Part shown: piece by piece, positions 55,808 through 64,000 of the stretch | Numbering within the stretch: position 1 is the stretch's first letter | Layout: each line of letters opens with the position of its first letter | Source: Desulfosporosinus meridiei DSM 13257 | GTDB taxonomy: Bacteria > Bacillota > Desulfitobacteriia > Desulfitobacteriales > Desulfitobacteriaceae | NCBI RefSeq assembly: GCF_000231385.2 | Contig: NC_018515.1 | Span: forward strand, 1-64,000 | Direction: 5' to 3' | Length of the DNA stretch: 64,000 nt | Program-made: the position numbers and the translations under genes | Notes under the pieces: model-generated | What the model was told of the DNA's origin: nothing | The model's database searches: none | Seen by the model: the letters and a program-made list of their open reading frames with translations, nothing else

Positions 55808-56365
55808 ATGAAGGTCATCATGGGCCTGGGAAATCCTGGCGTTCAATACGAAGAGACTCGTCATAACATCGGTTTTTTGTTGATTGATCTTATTGCAGAG
55901 GTTCATAATCTGCAATTTCGCTCTAAGTTCCAAGGATTAGTGGCAGAGGGGCAAATTGAGGGGGAACGATTATTTCTCTTAAAACCTCAAACATTTATGA
56001 ATCTAAGCGGACGTTCTGTAGCTGAGCTTATTAAATTCTATAAAATTCCGCTGGATGATTTACTAATAGTACAAGATGATATGGATTTGCCTCTTGGTAA
56101 ACTCCGTCTGCGTGATCAGGGTAGTGCGGGAGGACATAATGGGATTAAATCGATTCAGGGCGAACTAGGATCTGAAAAGTTATGGAGACTTAAATTGGGA
56201 GTAGGGCGTCCGCCGAAAGAGTGGGATCCTGCCCGATACGTCCTTGCTCCTTTTTCAGATGATGAATCGCAGATGTTGGATGATGTATTAGAAAGGGCTG
56301 AAAAAGCCAGCTATTTATGGATAAAAGAGGAATATAGCCGGGCTATGAATTTGTATCATCGGTAG
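55808..56365 (+). CDS. pth: Peptidyl-tRNA hydrolase
   Basis: Pth (185 aa) releases peptidyl-tRNA that drops off ribosomes. It has [18 protein letters not shown] with the catalytic His near 20, [13 protein letters not shown], and [38 protein letters not shown] site precedes the ATG. The pth-fin-mfd order of bacilli is preserved. Confidence 0.97.
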   Translation: MKVIMGLGNPGVQYEETRHNIGFLLIDLIAEVHNLQFRSKFQGLVAEGQIEGERLFLLKPQTFMNLSGRSVAELIKFYKIPLDDLLIVQDDMDLPLGKLRLRDQGSAGGHNGIKSIQGELGSEKLWRLKLGVGRPPKEWDPARYVLAPFSDDESQMLDDVLERAEKASYLWIKEEYSRAMNLYHR

Positions 56366-56424
56366 GATCAAGTATAACCTCCTAACCTAGGGGTAATTCT
56401 ACTAGCTAGGGGGTGAATTAGGGG

Positions 56425-56601
56425 ATGAAAATCTTTAAGGTTTGTCATGCTTGTGATCGAATTATTGGTGAAATTGAATTAAACGACTTGACCAGCAATA
56501 ACTCGGATCCTATAATGGATATTATTGGTAACGTAGCCTATACTCTTTGTACGGATTGTTTACGTGATATGGAAACTAAGCCGCGCAATGTATATCATTA
56601 A
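56425..56601 (+). CDS. fin: Anti-sigma-F factor Fin family protein (58 aa)
   Basis: This small gene encodes MKIFKVCHACDRIIGEIELN and ends DMETKPRNVYH, with CHAC (7-10) and CTDC (42-45) forming a putative zinc site. Size, cysteine pattern and position between pth and mfd match Fin (YabK). In B. subtilis Fin is made in the forespore and inhibits sigma-F to allow the switch to sigma-G. The ATG follows AGGGGGTGAATTAGGGG. With Gin at 28669 the window encodes two zinc-type inhibitors of forespore sigma factors. Confidence 0.82.
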   Translation: MKIFKVCHACDRIIGEIELNDLTSNNSDPIMDIIGNVAYTLCTDCLRDMETKPRNVYH

Positions 56602-56647
56602 TCTTAAATCCTAGATCATGTTTAACGACTAGGTAGAATAAAATGTT

Positions 56648-56722
56648 GATGAACGCAGCCGCAGCTATGATTGGCGTTAGGGCTGGTGAATGGGGGCCCT
56701 TGAGCGGGCGTTCATCTTTTTT
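56648..56722 (+). terminator. Terminator between fin and mfd
   Basis: GATGAACGC (56648-56656) pairs with GCGTTCATC (56708-56716) and is followed by six T residues. The 51-nt apical part may fold further and is unusually long for a plain terminator. Confidence 0.65.
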
Positions 56723-56798
56723 GAATGTCGTAAAATGAATGAGTTATTAATAATAAACTTCTAGCTAAGTTTCTTTAATACCCGAAAGGATGGACATC

Positions 56799-59700
56799 TT
56801 GAATACTATTCATAACTATCTGCGACAGGGGCTCGATATTAAGGAGATTAATCAATCCTTAAGTCATAGAGAATGGCCCCAAATGATTTATGATTTAACA
56901 GGAAGTCAAAAGGCAGCGTTTGTCGCTCAGGTTTTTCAAAGATCGAGGCCGGGGTTGATTTTGACCTATTCAGAGGAGCAAGCTCAAAAGTGGGTCAATG
57001 ATCTGCGGACGTGGTGTTCTGATCAGACTATTTTACATCTTCCAACTACGGAATGGCTTCCTTTCGAAATATTGGGGAGAAGCAAAGAAACTACTTCCGA
57101 AAGAATCCGCGTTTTAAACCAATTGTCACATGATCCAAAATGTACAGTAGTCGCTTCTGTCCTTGCTGTTGAACGTCGCTTGTTCCCTTCTTCACGGTGG
57201 AGAGAGTTTACTTTAACGTTTGAAATTAACCAGAGGTACAAATTGTCAGATATTCTTTCCTTACTTATTACCGGAGGATATGAACGAGTAGAGACTGTAG
57301 AAGGACAGGGGCAATTTGCCTTAAGGGGCGGGATCTTGGATATTGCCCCCTTAGATGGCTGGGCTGTACGAGTTGAGTTTTTTGATGATGAAGTGGATTC
57401 GATCCGAACCTTTGATTTAGGAACTCAAAAATCTACCGGCTCTATGAACAAGGTCTCAATTTCTCCTGCTATGGAATACATCATTACTAAGGAAGAGTTA
57501 GGAGAACTCCGTTATGCCATTCGGGCTGAGGCTCGCAAAGCCACTGGACGACTCCAGCGCTCAGGGCGAAGAGAAGTCGCTGAGCACCTACAAAACAAAG
57601 TTGATTTCTTAGTGGAACGCCTTGAACAAGGGATTCTGGATGAAAATGTTTATCCATTTTTAAGTTTAGTCAATACACCACTCGTTCCCTTTTTCTCATA
57701 TCTTTCCAATGACCATTTTATTGTACTTGATGAGCCTCTGCGTCTAAAAGAACAGTTGGAGTTTCAAGCCAATGAGCGTTTATTGGATTTTACCCAGCAA
57801 TTGGAAAACGGCGAAGGAATTGTTCACCCAGAGTCACAATATATTGCTTACGAGGAACTATTGAAATTTGGCGAACATCACCCCTTGATCGGACTTTCTA
57901 CTCTCCTGAGGCAGGCGCCTGGGCTTTCGCCCAAGCGAATTTTTAACCTTAATGCTCGACCTCTAACAGGTTTTATGGGGAAAACAAGTAAATTGGTTGA
58001 TGAGATTGTACATCGCAAGGATGCAGGGAACGTGGTTGCGCTATTTGTTGGAGATGAGGATCATGTTGACCGGTTGATTCAAGGCCTGAAGGATAGAGGA
58101 GTAACTGCAGCTCGTAAAGAGCTACAGGATCCGGTTGAGGAAGGAAATGTCTATATCTATCCATATTCTCTTGATCAGGGCTTCGAGTTGCCTTTGGGGA
58201 AACTTGTTATTCTGACCGAAGCAGAAATCTACAAACGAGAGAGTAAGGCTGCCGGCAAAAAACCAAACCCACCGGTTCCGAAGAATGTTTTTGTATCGGA
58301 TCTTAAGCCCGGAGACTTTGTAGTTCATGTTCATCATGGAATAGGTCAATTTACAGGTATTGAACGGTTAGAAGTGGGTGGCATTGCCAAAGACTATTTT
58401 GGGATTCGTTATGCTGGGGAAGACCGGCTTTATGTTCCTTTAGATCAACTCCATCTCCTTCAGAAGTATTTGGGGAGTGCTGGGGAAACTTTGCCGAAGC
58501 TTTACAAACTTGGCGGTTCAGAATGGTATAAAGTCAAGAAGAAGACCAGAAGTGCTGTCAAGGAAATGGCTATTGATCTGGTAAAGCTATATGCGCAGAG
58601 AGAAGCTATTAAAGGTTATGCCTTTTCCCAGGATAATGTCTGGCAAAATGAATTTGAGGATAAGTTTCCCTACGTTGAAACTCCAGATCAACTTCAGAGT
58701 ATTGCCGACGTCAAGTCGGATATGATGCGTTCACGACCTATGGATCGGTTGCTTTGTGGAGATGTTGGCTACGGAAAAACAGAAGTTGCTCTTCGGGCAG
58801 CCTTTAAGGCTGTGATGGATAGCAAACAAGTAGCAGTACTTGTTCCTACCACAATTCTTGCTCAACAACATTTCAATACCTTTAAAGAACGCTTTATTGG
58901 GTATCCGATAAGTATAGAGATGCTAAGCCGTTTTCGTTCCCAGAAGGAACAAAAGGAAATAATTAAGGGACTTAAAGATGGGAAGATTGACATAATAGTG
59001 GGGACGCATCGTATCCTTTCAGAAGCTGTCAAATTCAATGATTTAGGGTTATTGGTTATCGACGAGGAGCAACGTTTTGGCGTTGCACACAAAGAAAAAC
59101 TTAAAACCCTTAAAGGAAATGTAGACGTGTTGACTTTATCGGCAACTCCAATCCCCAGAACACTGCATATGTCCCTCGTGGGAGTTCGGGATATGAGTGT
59201 TATCGAGACCCCGCCGGAAGGGCGTTATCCCGTTCAAACCTATGTTACTGAATTTAGAGCTGATGTGGTACGGGAGGCAATTCGTCGTGAAATCCAACGC
59301 GGAGGACAGGTCTTCTATGTGCATAACCGAGTTGAGGATATGGATCAAGTTACACGTTTCTTGAGTGAATTAGTGCCTGAAGCGAGGTTTGGAGTAGCCC
59401 ATGGGCAAATGCGCGAAAGAGAATTAGAAAAAGTTATGCTGGATTTTCTAGAACATGAAATGGATGTCTTGGTATCCACAACAATTATTGAAACAGGGCT
59501 GGATATGCCTAACGCCAATACTTTGATTATTGATGAGGCAGATCATTTTGGATTATCTCAACTTTATCAACTGCGAGGGAGGGTCGGACGGTCTAATCGT
59601 AAAGCTTATACTTATCTTTTGTATAAGCCTCAAAAGGTTCTTACAGAAATTGCCGAAAAACGCTTGGCTGCTATACGTGAGTTCACAGAATATGGAGCAG

Positions 59701-60332
59701 GTTTTAAGATAGCGATGCGAGATTTAGAAATTCGGGGTGCTGGGAATTTAATTGGTGCTCAGCAGCACGGGCATTTGGCTGCTGTAGGATTTGAAATGTA
59801 CAGTCAGATGTTAAAAGAAGCAGTTCAGGAACTTCGTGGGGAGAAAGTTGAAGAGGCCATAGAACCTAGCATTGAACTGCAAGTGGATGCTTATTTACCT
59901 GATACCTATGTTGCGGATAATCAAACCAAAGCATCACTGTATCAACGCTTAGCTATGGTGCGTGATGAGGGGCAACTTAGTGAGATGGTGGATGAACTGG
60001 TCGATCGTTTTGGAACCCCTCCCCGAGAAGTGGAACACCTTATTGAAATTATTCGAATAAAATTATTGGCTGGTTCGTTGAAAATCGAGCAAATCCAGCA
60101 GGCCAAACAAAACGTTAGTCTGCGTTTCTTAGCTAATATTGACTTCTTGACCGGTGAACATCTGATGTCCGTGGCGTCAGCATCCCCTTATCCATTGTCG
60201 TTTAAAACTATGCCTAATGGAAATTTAGAGTGCAAGATACGTATTCGAACCCTTGGTCAAGAAGCAACCATAGAGGCAGTTCGCCGGGTGCTCTCGACAT
60301 TTTGCGACATTGCTTCAAGGACAACTCCTTGA
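56799..60332 (+). CDS. mfd: Transcription-repair coupling factor Mfd
   Basis: Mfd (about 1177 aa) removes RNA polymerase stalled at lesions and recruits UvrA. The N-terminal part is UvrB-like (LRGGILDIAPLDGWAVRVEFFDDEVDSI). The RNA polymerase-interacting domain is near residue 500 (DLKPGDFVVHVHHGIGQFTGIE). The RecG-like translocase has GDVGYGKTEVALRAA near 656, DEEQRFGV near 757, LSATPIPRTLHMSL and QLRGRVGRS. The C-terminal TRCF domain follows. TTG 56799 is preferred because AAGGA lies 8 nt upstream; ATG 56790 overlaps that site. Confidence 0.97.
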   Translation: MNTIHNYLRQGLDIKEINQSLSHREWPQMIYDLTGSQKAAFVAQVFQRSRPGLILTYSEEQAQKWVNDLRTWCSDQTILHLPTTEWLPFEILGRSKETTSERIRVLNQLSHDPKCTVVASVLAVERRLFPSSRWREFTLTFEINQRYKLSDILSLLITGGYERVETVEGQGQFALRGGILDIAPLDGWAVRVEFFDDEVDSIRTFDLGTQKSTGSMNKVSISPAMEYIITKEELGELRYAIRAEARKATGRLQRSGRREVAEHLQNKVDFLVERLEQGILDENVYPFLSLVNTPLVPFFSYLSNDHFIVLDEPLRLKEQLEFQANERLLDFTQQLENGEGIVHPESQYIAYEELLKFGEHHPLIGLSTLLRQAPGLSPKRIFNLNARPLTGFMGKTSKLVDEIVHRKDAGNVVALFVGDEDHVDRLIQGLKDRGVTAARKELQDPVEEGNVYIYPYSLDQGFELPLGKLVILTEAEIYKRESKAAGKKPNPPVPKNVFVSDLKPGDFVVHVHHGIGQFTGIERLEVGGIAKDYFGIRYAGEDRLYVPLDQLHLLQKYLGSAGETLPKLYKLGGSEWYKVKKKTRSAVKEMAIDLVKLYAQREAIKGYAFSQDNVWQNEFEDKFPYVETPDQLQSIADVKSDMMRSRPMDRLLCGDVGYGKTEVALRAAFKAVMDSKQVAVLVPTTILAQQHFNTFKERFIGYPISIEMLSRFRSQKEQKEIIKGLKDGKIDIIVGTHRILSEAVKFNDLGLLVIDEEQRFGVAHKEKLKTLKGNVDVLTLSATPIPRTLHMSLVGVRDMSVIETPPEGRYPVQTYVTEFRADVVREAIRREIQRGGQVFYVHNRVEDMDQVTRFLSELVPEARFGVAHGQMRERELEKVMLDFLEHEMDVLVSTTIIETGLDMPNANTLIIDEADHFGLSQLYQLRGRVGRSNRKAYTYLLYKPQKVLTEIAEKRLAAIREFTEYGAGFKIAMRDLEIRGAGNLIGAQQHGHLAAVGFEMYSQMLKEAVQELRGEKVEEAIEPSIELQVDAYLPDTYVADNQTKASLYQRLAMVRDEGQLSEMVDELVDRFGTPPREVEHLIEIIRIKLLAGSLKIEQIQQAKQNVSLRFLANIDFLTGEHLMSVASASPYPLSFKTMPNGNLECKIRIRTLGQEATIEAVRRVLSTFCDIASRTTP

Positions 60333-60370
60333 TATACTATTCTCACGTCTAATTGAAAGGGTGTGTCTAT

Positions 60371-61312
60371 ATGAGAAGGTCCCGTGTTGGGTTGATTTAT
60401 GGAGTGCTGGCATTGATGCTTGTGACCACGGGGTGCTCTTCGCTGGTTGGAGGAAAATGGGCAGTTAAAGTTAACGAAAGTCCAATCTTAGTGAAAGATT
60501 ATGATGCTCGTGTTGAAGAGGCCCAAAAAATTTATGAAAAACAGGGTATGAAATTCGACACTGACCAAGGAAAACAAGCATTACCCCAGATCAAGAGTCA
60601 ATTGTTAGATCGTATGGTTGAAGGGGAGCTAATGGCCCAAGAGGTTAAAAAGCTTGCCCTTAATCCAGAGGATGAAAAAGTAAAAGAGCAAGAGGAAACT
60701 ATTAAAAAGAACATGGGTGATGAAGCAACATTTCAAGATACTCTTAAACAACAAGGAATGGCAGAAACCGAATTACGAAACTTCTTGGCAGTTTACGGAA
60801 AAATTACCAATGATGTTACAGTGAGTGATGCGGATATCAAATCTTTTTATGATCAAAATATTGCCTATTACAGTCAACCTGAAAGTGTAAAGGCTCGGCA
60901 TATTCTAGTTAAGACTGAAGATGAAGCCAAAGCAATCATCGCTCAATTAGATACGGGCGTTAATTTCGAAGAGCTTGCTAAAGAAAAGTCCATTGAACCA
61001 GGGGCTAAAGAGTCTGGCGGGGATTTGGGATCTTTTACAAAGGGAAAAATGGTTCCTGAATTTGAAACTGCGGCTTTTGCTCAAAAAGTAGGAACCTATT
61101 CAACAACACCTGTGAAAACCGAATTTGGGTATCATATAATTAAAGTTGAAGCTCATACACCTGCAGCGGCTCCAGAATACGAAAAGGTGAAGGGTCAAGT
61201 AGGACAGGACGCTTTGAACCAAGCTAAAGACGCAAAGTTTCAGACCTATTTTGACGATCTTCGAAAAAATGCAAAAATAGAGTATTCTCAAGGATATAAG
61301 CCAATAAGCTAG
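60371..61312 (+). CDS. PrsA-like peptidyl-prolyl isomerase lipoprotein
   Basis: The 313-residue secreted foldase has a lipobox signal peptide (LMLVTTGC, Cys near 22), a SurA/PrsA-type N-terminal helical domain (about 30-160) and a parvulin (PpiC) domain (about 172-265) with ARHILVKTEDEA, GGDLGSFTKGKMVPEFE and FGYHIIKVE. It likely assists folding of exported proteins outside the membrane. The ATG at 60371 follows AAAGGGTG. In some clostridia a foldase also stands between mfd and spoVT. Confidence 0.93.
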   Translation: MRRSRVGLIYGVLALMLVTTGCSSLVGGKWAVKVNESPILVKDYDARVEEAQKIYEKQGMKFDTDQGKQALPQIKSQLLDRMVEGELMAQEVKKLALNPEDEKVKEQEETIKKNMGDEATFQDTLKQQGMAETELRNFLAVYGKITNDVTVSDADIKSFYDQNIAYYSQPESVKARHILVKTEDEAKAIIAQLDTGVNFEELAKEKSIEPGAKESGGDLGSFTKGKMVPEFETAAFAQKVGTYSTTPVKTEFGYHIIKVEAHTPAAAPEYEKVKGQVGQDALNQAKDAKFQTYFDDLRKNAKIEYSQGYKPIS

Positions 61313-61323
61313 GAAAACGGGTG

Positions 61324-61358
61324 AAAGAAGGCATTGTAAAGATGCCTTCTTTTGTTTT
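61324..61358 (+). terminator. Intrinsic terminator of the foldase gene
   Basis: AAAGAAGGCAT pairs perfectly with ATGCCTTCTTT around a 7-nt loop, followed by TTGTTTT. Confidence 0.85.
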
Positions 61359-61373
61359 GCATTGGAAAATAAT

Positions 61374-61403
61374 GAATAATTGGCAATCCCTAGATATATA
61401 CTA
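61374..61403 (+). promoter_or_regulatory. Candidate sigma-G promoter of spoVT
   Basis: GAATA (61374-61378), an 18-nt spacer and TATACTA (61397-61403) match the forespore sigma-G pattern GHATR-N18-CATWHTA with one -10 mismatch. spoVT is sigma-G controlled in B. subtilis. Confidence 0.45.
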
Positions 61404-61490
61404 TCATTGAATTTACAAATAAAAACTACAGAAGCAAAAAGGACAAGACGAAATAGGATTCGAAAACGACAAAAGGAGGAATGTGCGTCT

Positions 61491-62051
61491 ATGAAAGCAA
61501 CAGGTATAGTAAGAAGAATCGATGACCTCGGTCGTGTCGTTATACCAAAAGAAATTCGTCGGACTCTTCGTATTCGAGAAGGAGATCCGTTAGAGATTTT
61601 TGTTGATCGGGAAGGTGAAGTAATATTAAAAAAATATTCCCCTATCCGCGAATTGGGAGAGTTTGCCAAAGAATATGCAGACTCATTATTTGAGGCGACG
61701 GGGCATATAACCTGTATTACCGACCGAGATACAATTATCGCTGTCGCTGGGGCATCAAAGAAAGAGTATCTGAATAAAGCCATTGGCCCGGCAGTAGAAC
61801 AGGCAATGGAAGAAAGAAAGACTGTACAAATAGGTATAGCAGGAGAACATGCCTCTTGTAAAACTTGCCCGGATAATGAGGATGAGGAATGCAAAGTTAC
61901 CAGTGAAGTAGTCGCACCAATTATTACCCAAGGAGATCCAATTGGTGCAGTGATTCTAATGTCCAAAGATGCTAACATGAAGATGGGTGACTTGGAAGTT
62001 AAATTGGTAGAAACCGCAGCCGGATTTTTAGCCAAACAAATGGAACAATAA
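61491..62051 (+). CDS. spoVT: Stage V sporulation regulator SpoVT
   Basis: SpoVT (186 aa) is an AbrB-like forespore transcription factor. The swapped-hairpin domain (about 1-52, MKATGIVRRIDDLGRVVIP) is followed by a GAF-like domain (about 56-178) containing CKTCPDNEDEEC and PIITQGDPIGAVILMSKD. The ATG at 61491 has AAAAGGAGGA upstream. It is the second AbrB-fold regulator of the window after 33483. The mfd-foldase-spoVT order is conserved. Confidence 0.96.
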   Translation: MKATGIVRRIDDLGRVVIPKEIRRTLRIREGDPLEIFVDREGEVILKKYSPIRELGEFAKEYADSLFEATGHITCITDRDTIIAVAGASKKEYLNKAIGPAVEQAMEERKTVQIGIAGEHASCKTCPDNEDEECKVTSEVVAPIITQGDPIGAVILMSKDANMKMGDLEVKLVETAAGFLAKQMEQ

Positions 62052-62213
62052 AACTTAATTCCATAGACTTACATAGTTATCGATGGACTTTATTAGGCAT
62101 AGAGATTTGCAACATACTAAAGGCGCAAAGTCAGGCGCTAAGGAGAATCGCATTAGAAGGGCGTTCTCCAGAAAAAATGAACACATCCTAATATGGAGTG
62201 ATAAACTTTGATA

Positions 62214-62238
62214 AAGCGGTCTCACCGCTTTTTTTTTA
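62214..62238 (+). terminator. Intrinsic terminator in the spoVT-mazG gap
   Basis: AAGCGGT and ACCGCTT flank CTC, followed by a long T-run. Confidence 0.85.
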
Positions 62239-62306
62239 TATCATACAAACTCGGGGTTAATTTTGGTTAGAATATAAATAACACGATTTTCATACTTTTG
62301 ACCAAA

Positions 62307-62331
62307 CTCTTACGCCGGTAAGGCGTAAGAG
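62307..62331. repeat. Perfect 10-bp hairpin
   Basis: CTCTTACGCC and GGCGTAAGAG flank GGTAA. No T-tract follows. In length and placement it resembles the hairpins at 14379 and 18901, but the sequence is different. Confidence 0.55.
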
Positions 62332-62394
62332 CGGCGATTTGGCTATACTGACCAAGAAAGTTTGTGGTAAAATATATAAGAGGTGATACCGAAA

Positions 62395-63855
62395 ATGTCT
62401 TCGTGTCTTCATGTTATTGGGTTAGGCCCGGCTGGGCTAGAGCAGTTAACCCTTGGAAACTATCGACGTATCTGTAGTGCGAATAAAGTCTTTGCGCGCA
62501 CAGCTCAGCATCCTTGTGTGCAAGAGTTAATGGCAGAAGGGGTATGTATAGAATCATTTGATGAAGTCTATGCAAAAGAAAATACTTTTGAGGAAGTCTA
62601 TGAAACGATAATTGAGCATCTTCGCCAGGAATTAAGTAAAAGCCCTGAGGTTATCTATACGGTACCCGGACATCCCATGGTTGCGGAAAAGACTGTACAA
62701 CTAATTGAAGAAAGGCTTGCGCAAGAGTATGATGTAGTAATCCACCCAGCTATGAGTTTTGTGGATGAGATTTTTAGGGTTTTGAAATTCGACCCAATCG
62801 ATGGAGTCTCAATAATAAACTATAGTGCCCTTAAGGACTTCGAACATACAGGGCGGGAGTGGCTGATTGTTCCCCAAGTGTATAATAAATTAATTGCTTC
62901 TGAGGTCAAATTGGATCTTATGGAAGTCTATCCTGATGAAGCTTGGGTTTATGTTGTCCAAGCCTTAGGAACAGCCTACGAGCATATTGACAGGCTTCCG
63001 CTTTATGAAATGGATCATGGAGAATATGACCATTTGACAACAATTGTTTTACCCCCAAATACAGAGGTCACTTCTTTTAATAGGTTGGCTAAAGTAATGA
63101 GGACTTTGTGTTCGGAAGGAGGTTGTGCATGGGATAGAGAACAAACCCATGAGTCATTAAAGAAATACTTAATTGAAGAAAGTTATGAAGTTATCGATGC
63201 TATTGAGAAACAAGATATGTATAATTTGTGTGAAGAGTTGGGAGACTTACTATTGCAAGTAGTTTTTCATGCTCAGATTGCCACTGAAGCAGGTACCTTT
63301 GGACTTAAAGATGTTTTGAGAGAAGTTATTCAAAAAATGATTCGTAGGCATCCTCATGTTTTTGGAGAGGAAAGGGCAGAGACCGCGGATGACGTCATTG
63401 TCACTTGGGATAAAATCAAATTAAAGGAGAAACAGAGCGAGAACCGTAAGGAGTCTGACTTCTTTAGTGATCCTAAAGGTTTACCGGCTCTTATGTGGGC
63501 GACTTCTACACAACGCAGAGTAGGAAAAATAGGATTTGATTGGTCAGATATAGAAGGCCCTTGGGCTAAAGTGCTGGAGGAATTAAAAGAGCTAGAGAAT
63601 GCCTTAGCTGATGAGGTTGGAATTCGTGAAGAGTTCGGTGATTTGTTGTTTGCAATCGTTAATCTTTCGAGGTTTTTAAAGCTTGATGCTGAAGAAGTTT
63701 TGCGGGATACAATACATAAGTTCCAGAGACGTTTTTTAAAAATGGTTGAGTTAAGCAAAGACAATGGGATTGAATTTGAGCTTCTTTCTCTTGAACAGAT
63801 GGATGTTTTCTGGGAAAAGGCAAAATCCCAAGAAAAAAGTGGTAATATGGAGTAA
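62395..63855 (+). CDS. mazG: Nucleotide pyrophosphohydrolase with N-terminal methylase-like domain (YabN/MazG)
   Basis: The 486-residue fusion has a tetrapyrrole-methylase-like domain (about 1-220, CLHVIGLGPAGLEQLTLGNYR and TVPGHPMVAEKT). Two MazG units follow (about 235-345 and 370-480) with EESYEVIDAIE, LCEELGDLLLQVVFHAQIA and EEFGDLLFAIVNLSRF, whose acidic residues bind Mg. It probably hydrolyses non-canonical or excess NTPs; the methylase half has no proven role. The ATG at 62395 follows AGAGGTGAT. It precedes an HU gene, the clostridial arrangement near yabO/yabP. Confidence 0.94.
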   Translation: MSSCLHVIGLGPAGLEQLTLGNYRRICSANKVFARTAQHPCVQELMAEGVCIESFDEVYAKENTFEEVYETIIEHLRQELSKSPEVIYTVPGHPMVAEKTVQLIEERLAQEYDVVIHPAMSFVDEIFRVLKFDPIDGVSIINYSALKDFEHTGREWLIVPQVYNKLIASEVKLDLMEVYPDEAWVYVVQALGTAYEHIDRLPLYEMDHGEYDHLTTIVLPPNTEVTSFNRLAKVMRTLCSEGGCAWDREQTHESLKKYLIEESYEVIDAIEKQDMYNLCEELGDLLLQVVFHAQIATEAGTFGLKDVLREVIQKMIRRHPHVFGEERAETADDVIVTWDKIKLKEKQSENRKESDFFSDPKGLPALMWATSTQRRVGKIGFDWSDIEGPWAKVLEELKELENALADEVGIREEFGDLLFAIVNLSRFLKLDAEEVLRDTIHKFQRRFLKMVELSKDNGIEFELLSLEQMDVFWEKAKSQEKSGNME

Positions 63856-63939
63856 TCTAATCCAAAAAAAGCAGGAGAATGGTTTTTTATCGCGAAATAT
63901 AATTTACGTAGTAGATCAGTTATTTAGGAGGGACTCATT

Positions 63940-64000
63940 TTGAATAAGGCTGAATTAGTTAGCGCAGTTGCAGAGAAAGCTGACATGTCCAAGAAGGATG
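63940..64000 (+). CDS. hup: HU family DNA-binding protein (5' part, cut by the window)
   Basis: The first 20 codons encode MNKAELVSAVAEKADMSKKD, the typical start of HU, a histone-like protein that bends and packages DNA. The TTG at 63940 follows AGGAGGGACTC. The frame is open to the window end. A TATAAT at 63898-63903 may be its -10. Confidence 0.88.
   Translation, partial: MNKAELVSAVAEKADMSKKD

Larger units (their letters stand above)
62052..62394. other. spoVT-mazG intergenic region
   Basis: This 343-bp gap has no gene; spoVB, which follows spoVT in bacilli, is absent. It contains a structured-looking segment (about 62115-62170, with GGCGCAAAGTCAGGCGCTAAGG and GGAGAA...TTCTCC), an intrinsic terminator (62214-62238) and a perfect 10-bp hairpin (62307-62331). 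I cannot assign the structured segment to a known RNA family. Confidence 0.45.

Noticed and set aside
61100..62035. 311-residue minus-strand frame opposite the foldase and spoVT genes
   Set aside because: It is antisense to two well-supported genes, spans their intergenic terminator and promoter, and has no ribosome-binding site.
62100..62170. Cyclic di-GMP-I (GEMM) riboswitch
   Set aside because: Only one short core-like string matches; the upstream GGGCAAACC-type block and downstream tetraloop-receptor part are absent.

Overview
The window looks like the chromosomal origin region of a low-GC, endospore-forming Firmicute. Gene order and content resemble the Peptococcaceae/Desulfitobacteriaceae, and Desulfosporosinus is my best guess. 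That taxonomic call is inferred from protein character, sporulation genes, a large pyruvate:ferredoxin oxidoreductase and a cyanophycin gene pair; no 16S gene is present to confirm it.

Layout. Bases 1-600 hold rpmH (minus strand) and a DnaA-box cluster in front of dnaA. The dnaA-dnaN gap (1961-2401) carries a second box cluster followed by CTA/ACT triplets and an AT-rich stretch, so oriC appears bipartite as in Bacillus subtilis. dnaA-dnaN-recF-remB-gyrB-gyrA follow (599-9445), then pdxST, serS, a group of tRNAs (Ser-UGA, Arg-UCG, Arg-CCU, Ser-CGA, Ser-GGA), tadA, the SRP RNA, dnaX, ybaB and recR (to 18808). A 710-bp repeat- and promoter-rich gap leads into nifJ. After it come the sporulation and germination genes bofA, a gerA operon with two tandem gerAB genes, and gin, then a yaaO-like decarboxylase and holB-ricT-yabA-rsmI. 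Next are abrB (minus), metG-tatD, two 3D-domain cell-wall proteins, cwlD, a GH18 lipoprotein, and rnmV-rsmA. The last third holds yabG, a cyanophycin hydrolase/synthetase pair, ispE, a GntR regulator, purR, spoVG, glmU, prs, pth, fin, mfd, a PrsA-like foldase, spoVT, yabN/mazG and the start of an HU gene.

How it fits together. The backbone is the conserved Firmicute origin-proximal order known from B. subtilis, interrupted by insertions: the hypothetical gene at 13791 and speD (between tadA and the SRP RNA), nifJ (between recR and bofA), gerA (between bofA and gin), a membrane-anchored unknown plus a glycosyltransferase (between rsmA and yabG), and an L,D-transpeptidase with cphB-cphA (between yabG and ispE). 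Replication, translation-quality and envelope functions are mixed with many sporulation regulators (RicT, AbrB, SpoVG, Fin, Gin, BofA, SpoVT, YabG). Promoter-like matches to sigma-A, sigma-H, sigma-G and sigma-K consensus sequences can be read in front of suitable genes.

The least explained parts are non-coding: a family of perfect hairpins and short tandem repeats in several gaps, a promoter-terminator leader before nifJ, a hairpin-rich leader before serS that shares a 22-nt element with the SRP RNA upstream region, and an 18-bp-stem inverted repeat between yabG and the L,D-transpeptidase gene. I found no CRISPR array, insertion sequence, prophage or rRNA operon. I did not find a clearly novel multi-gene system.
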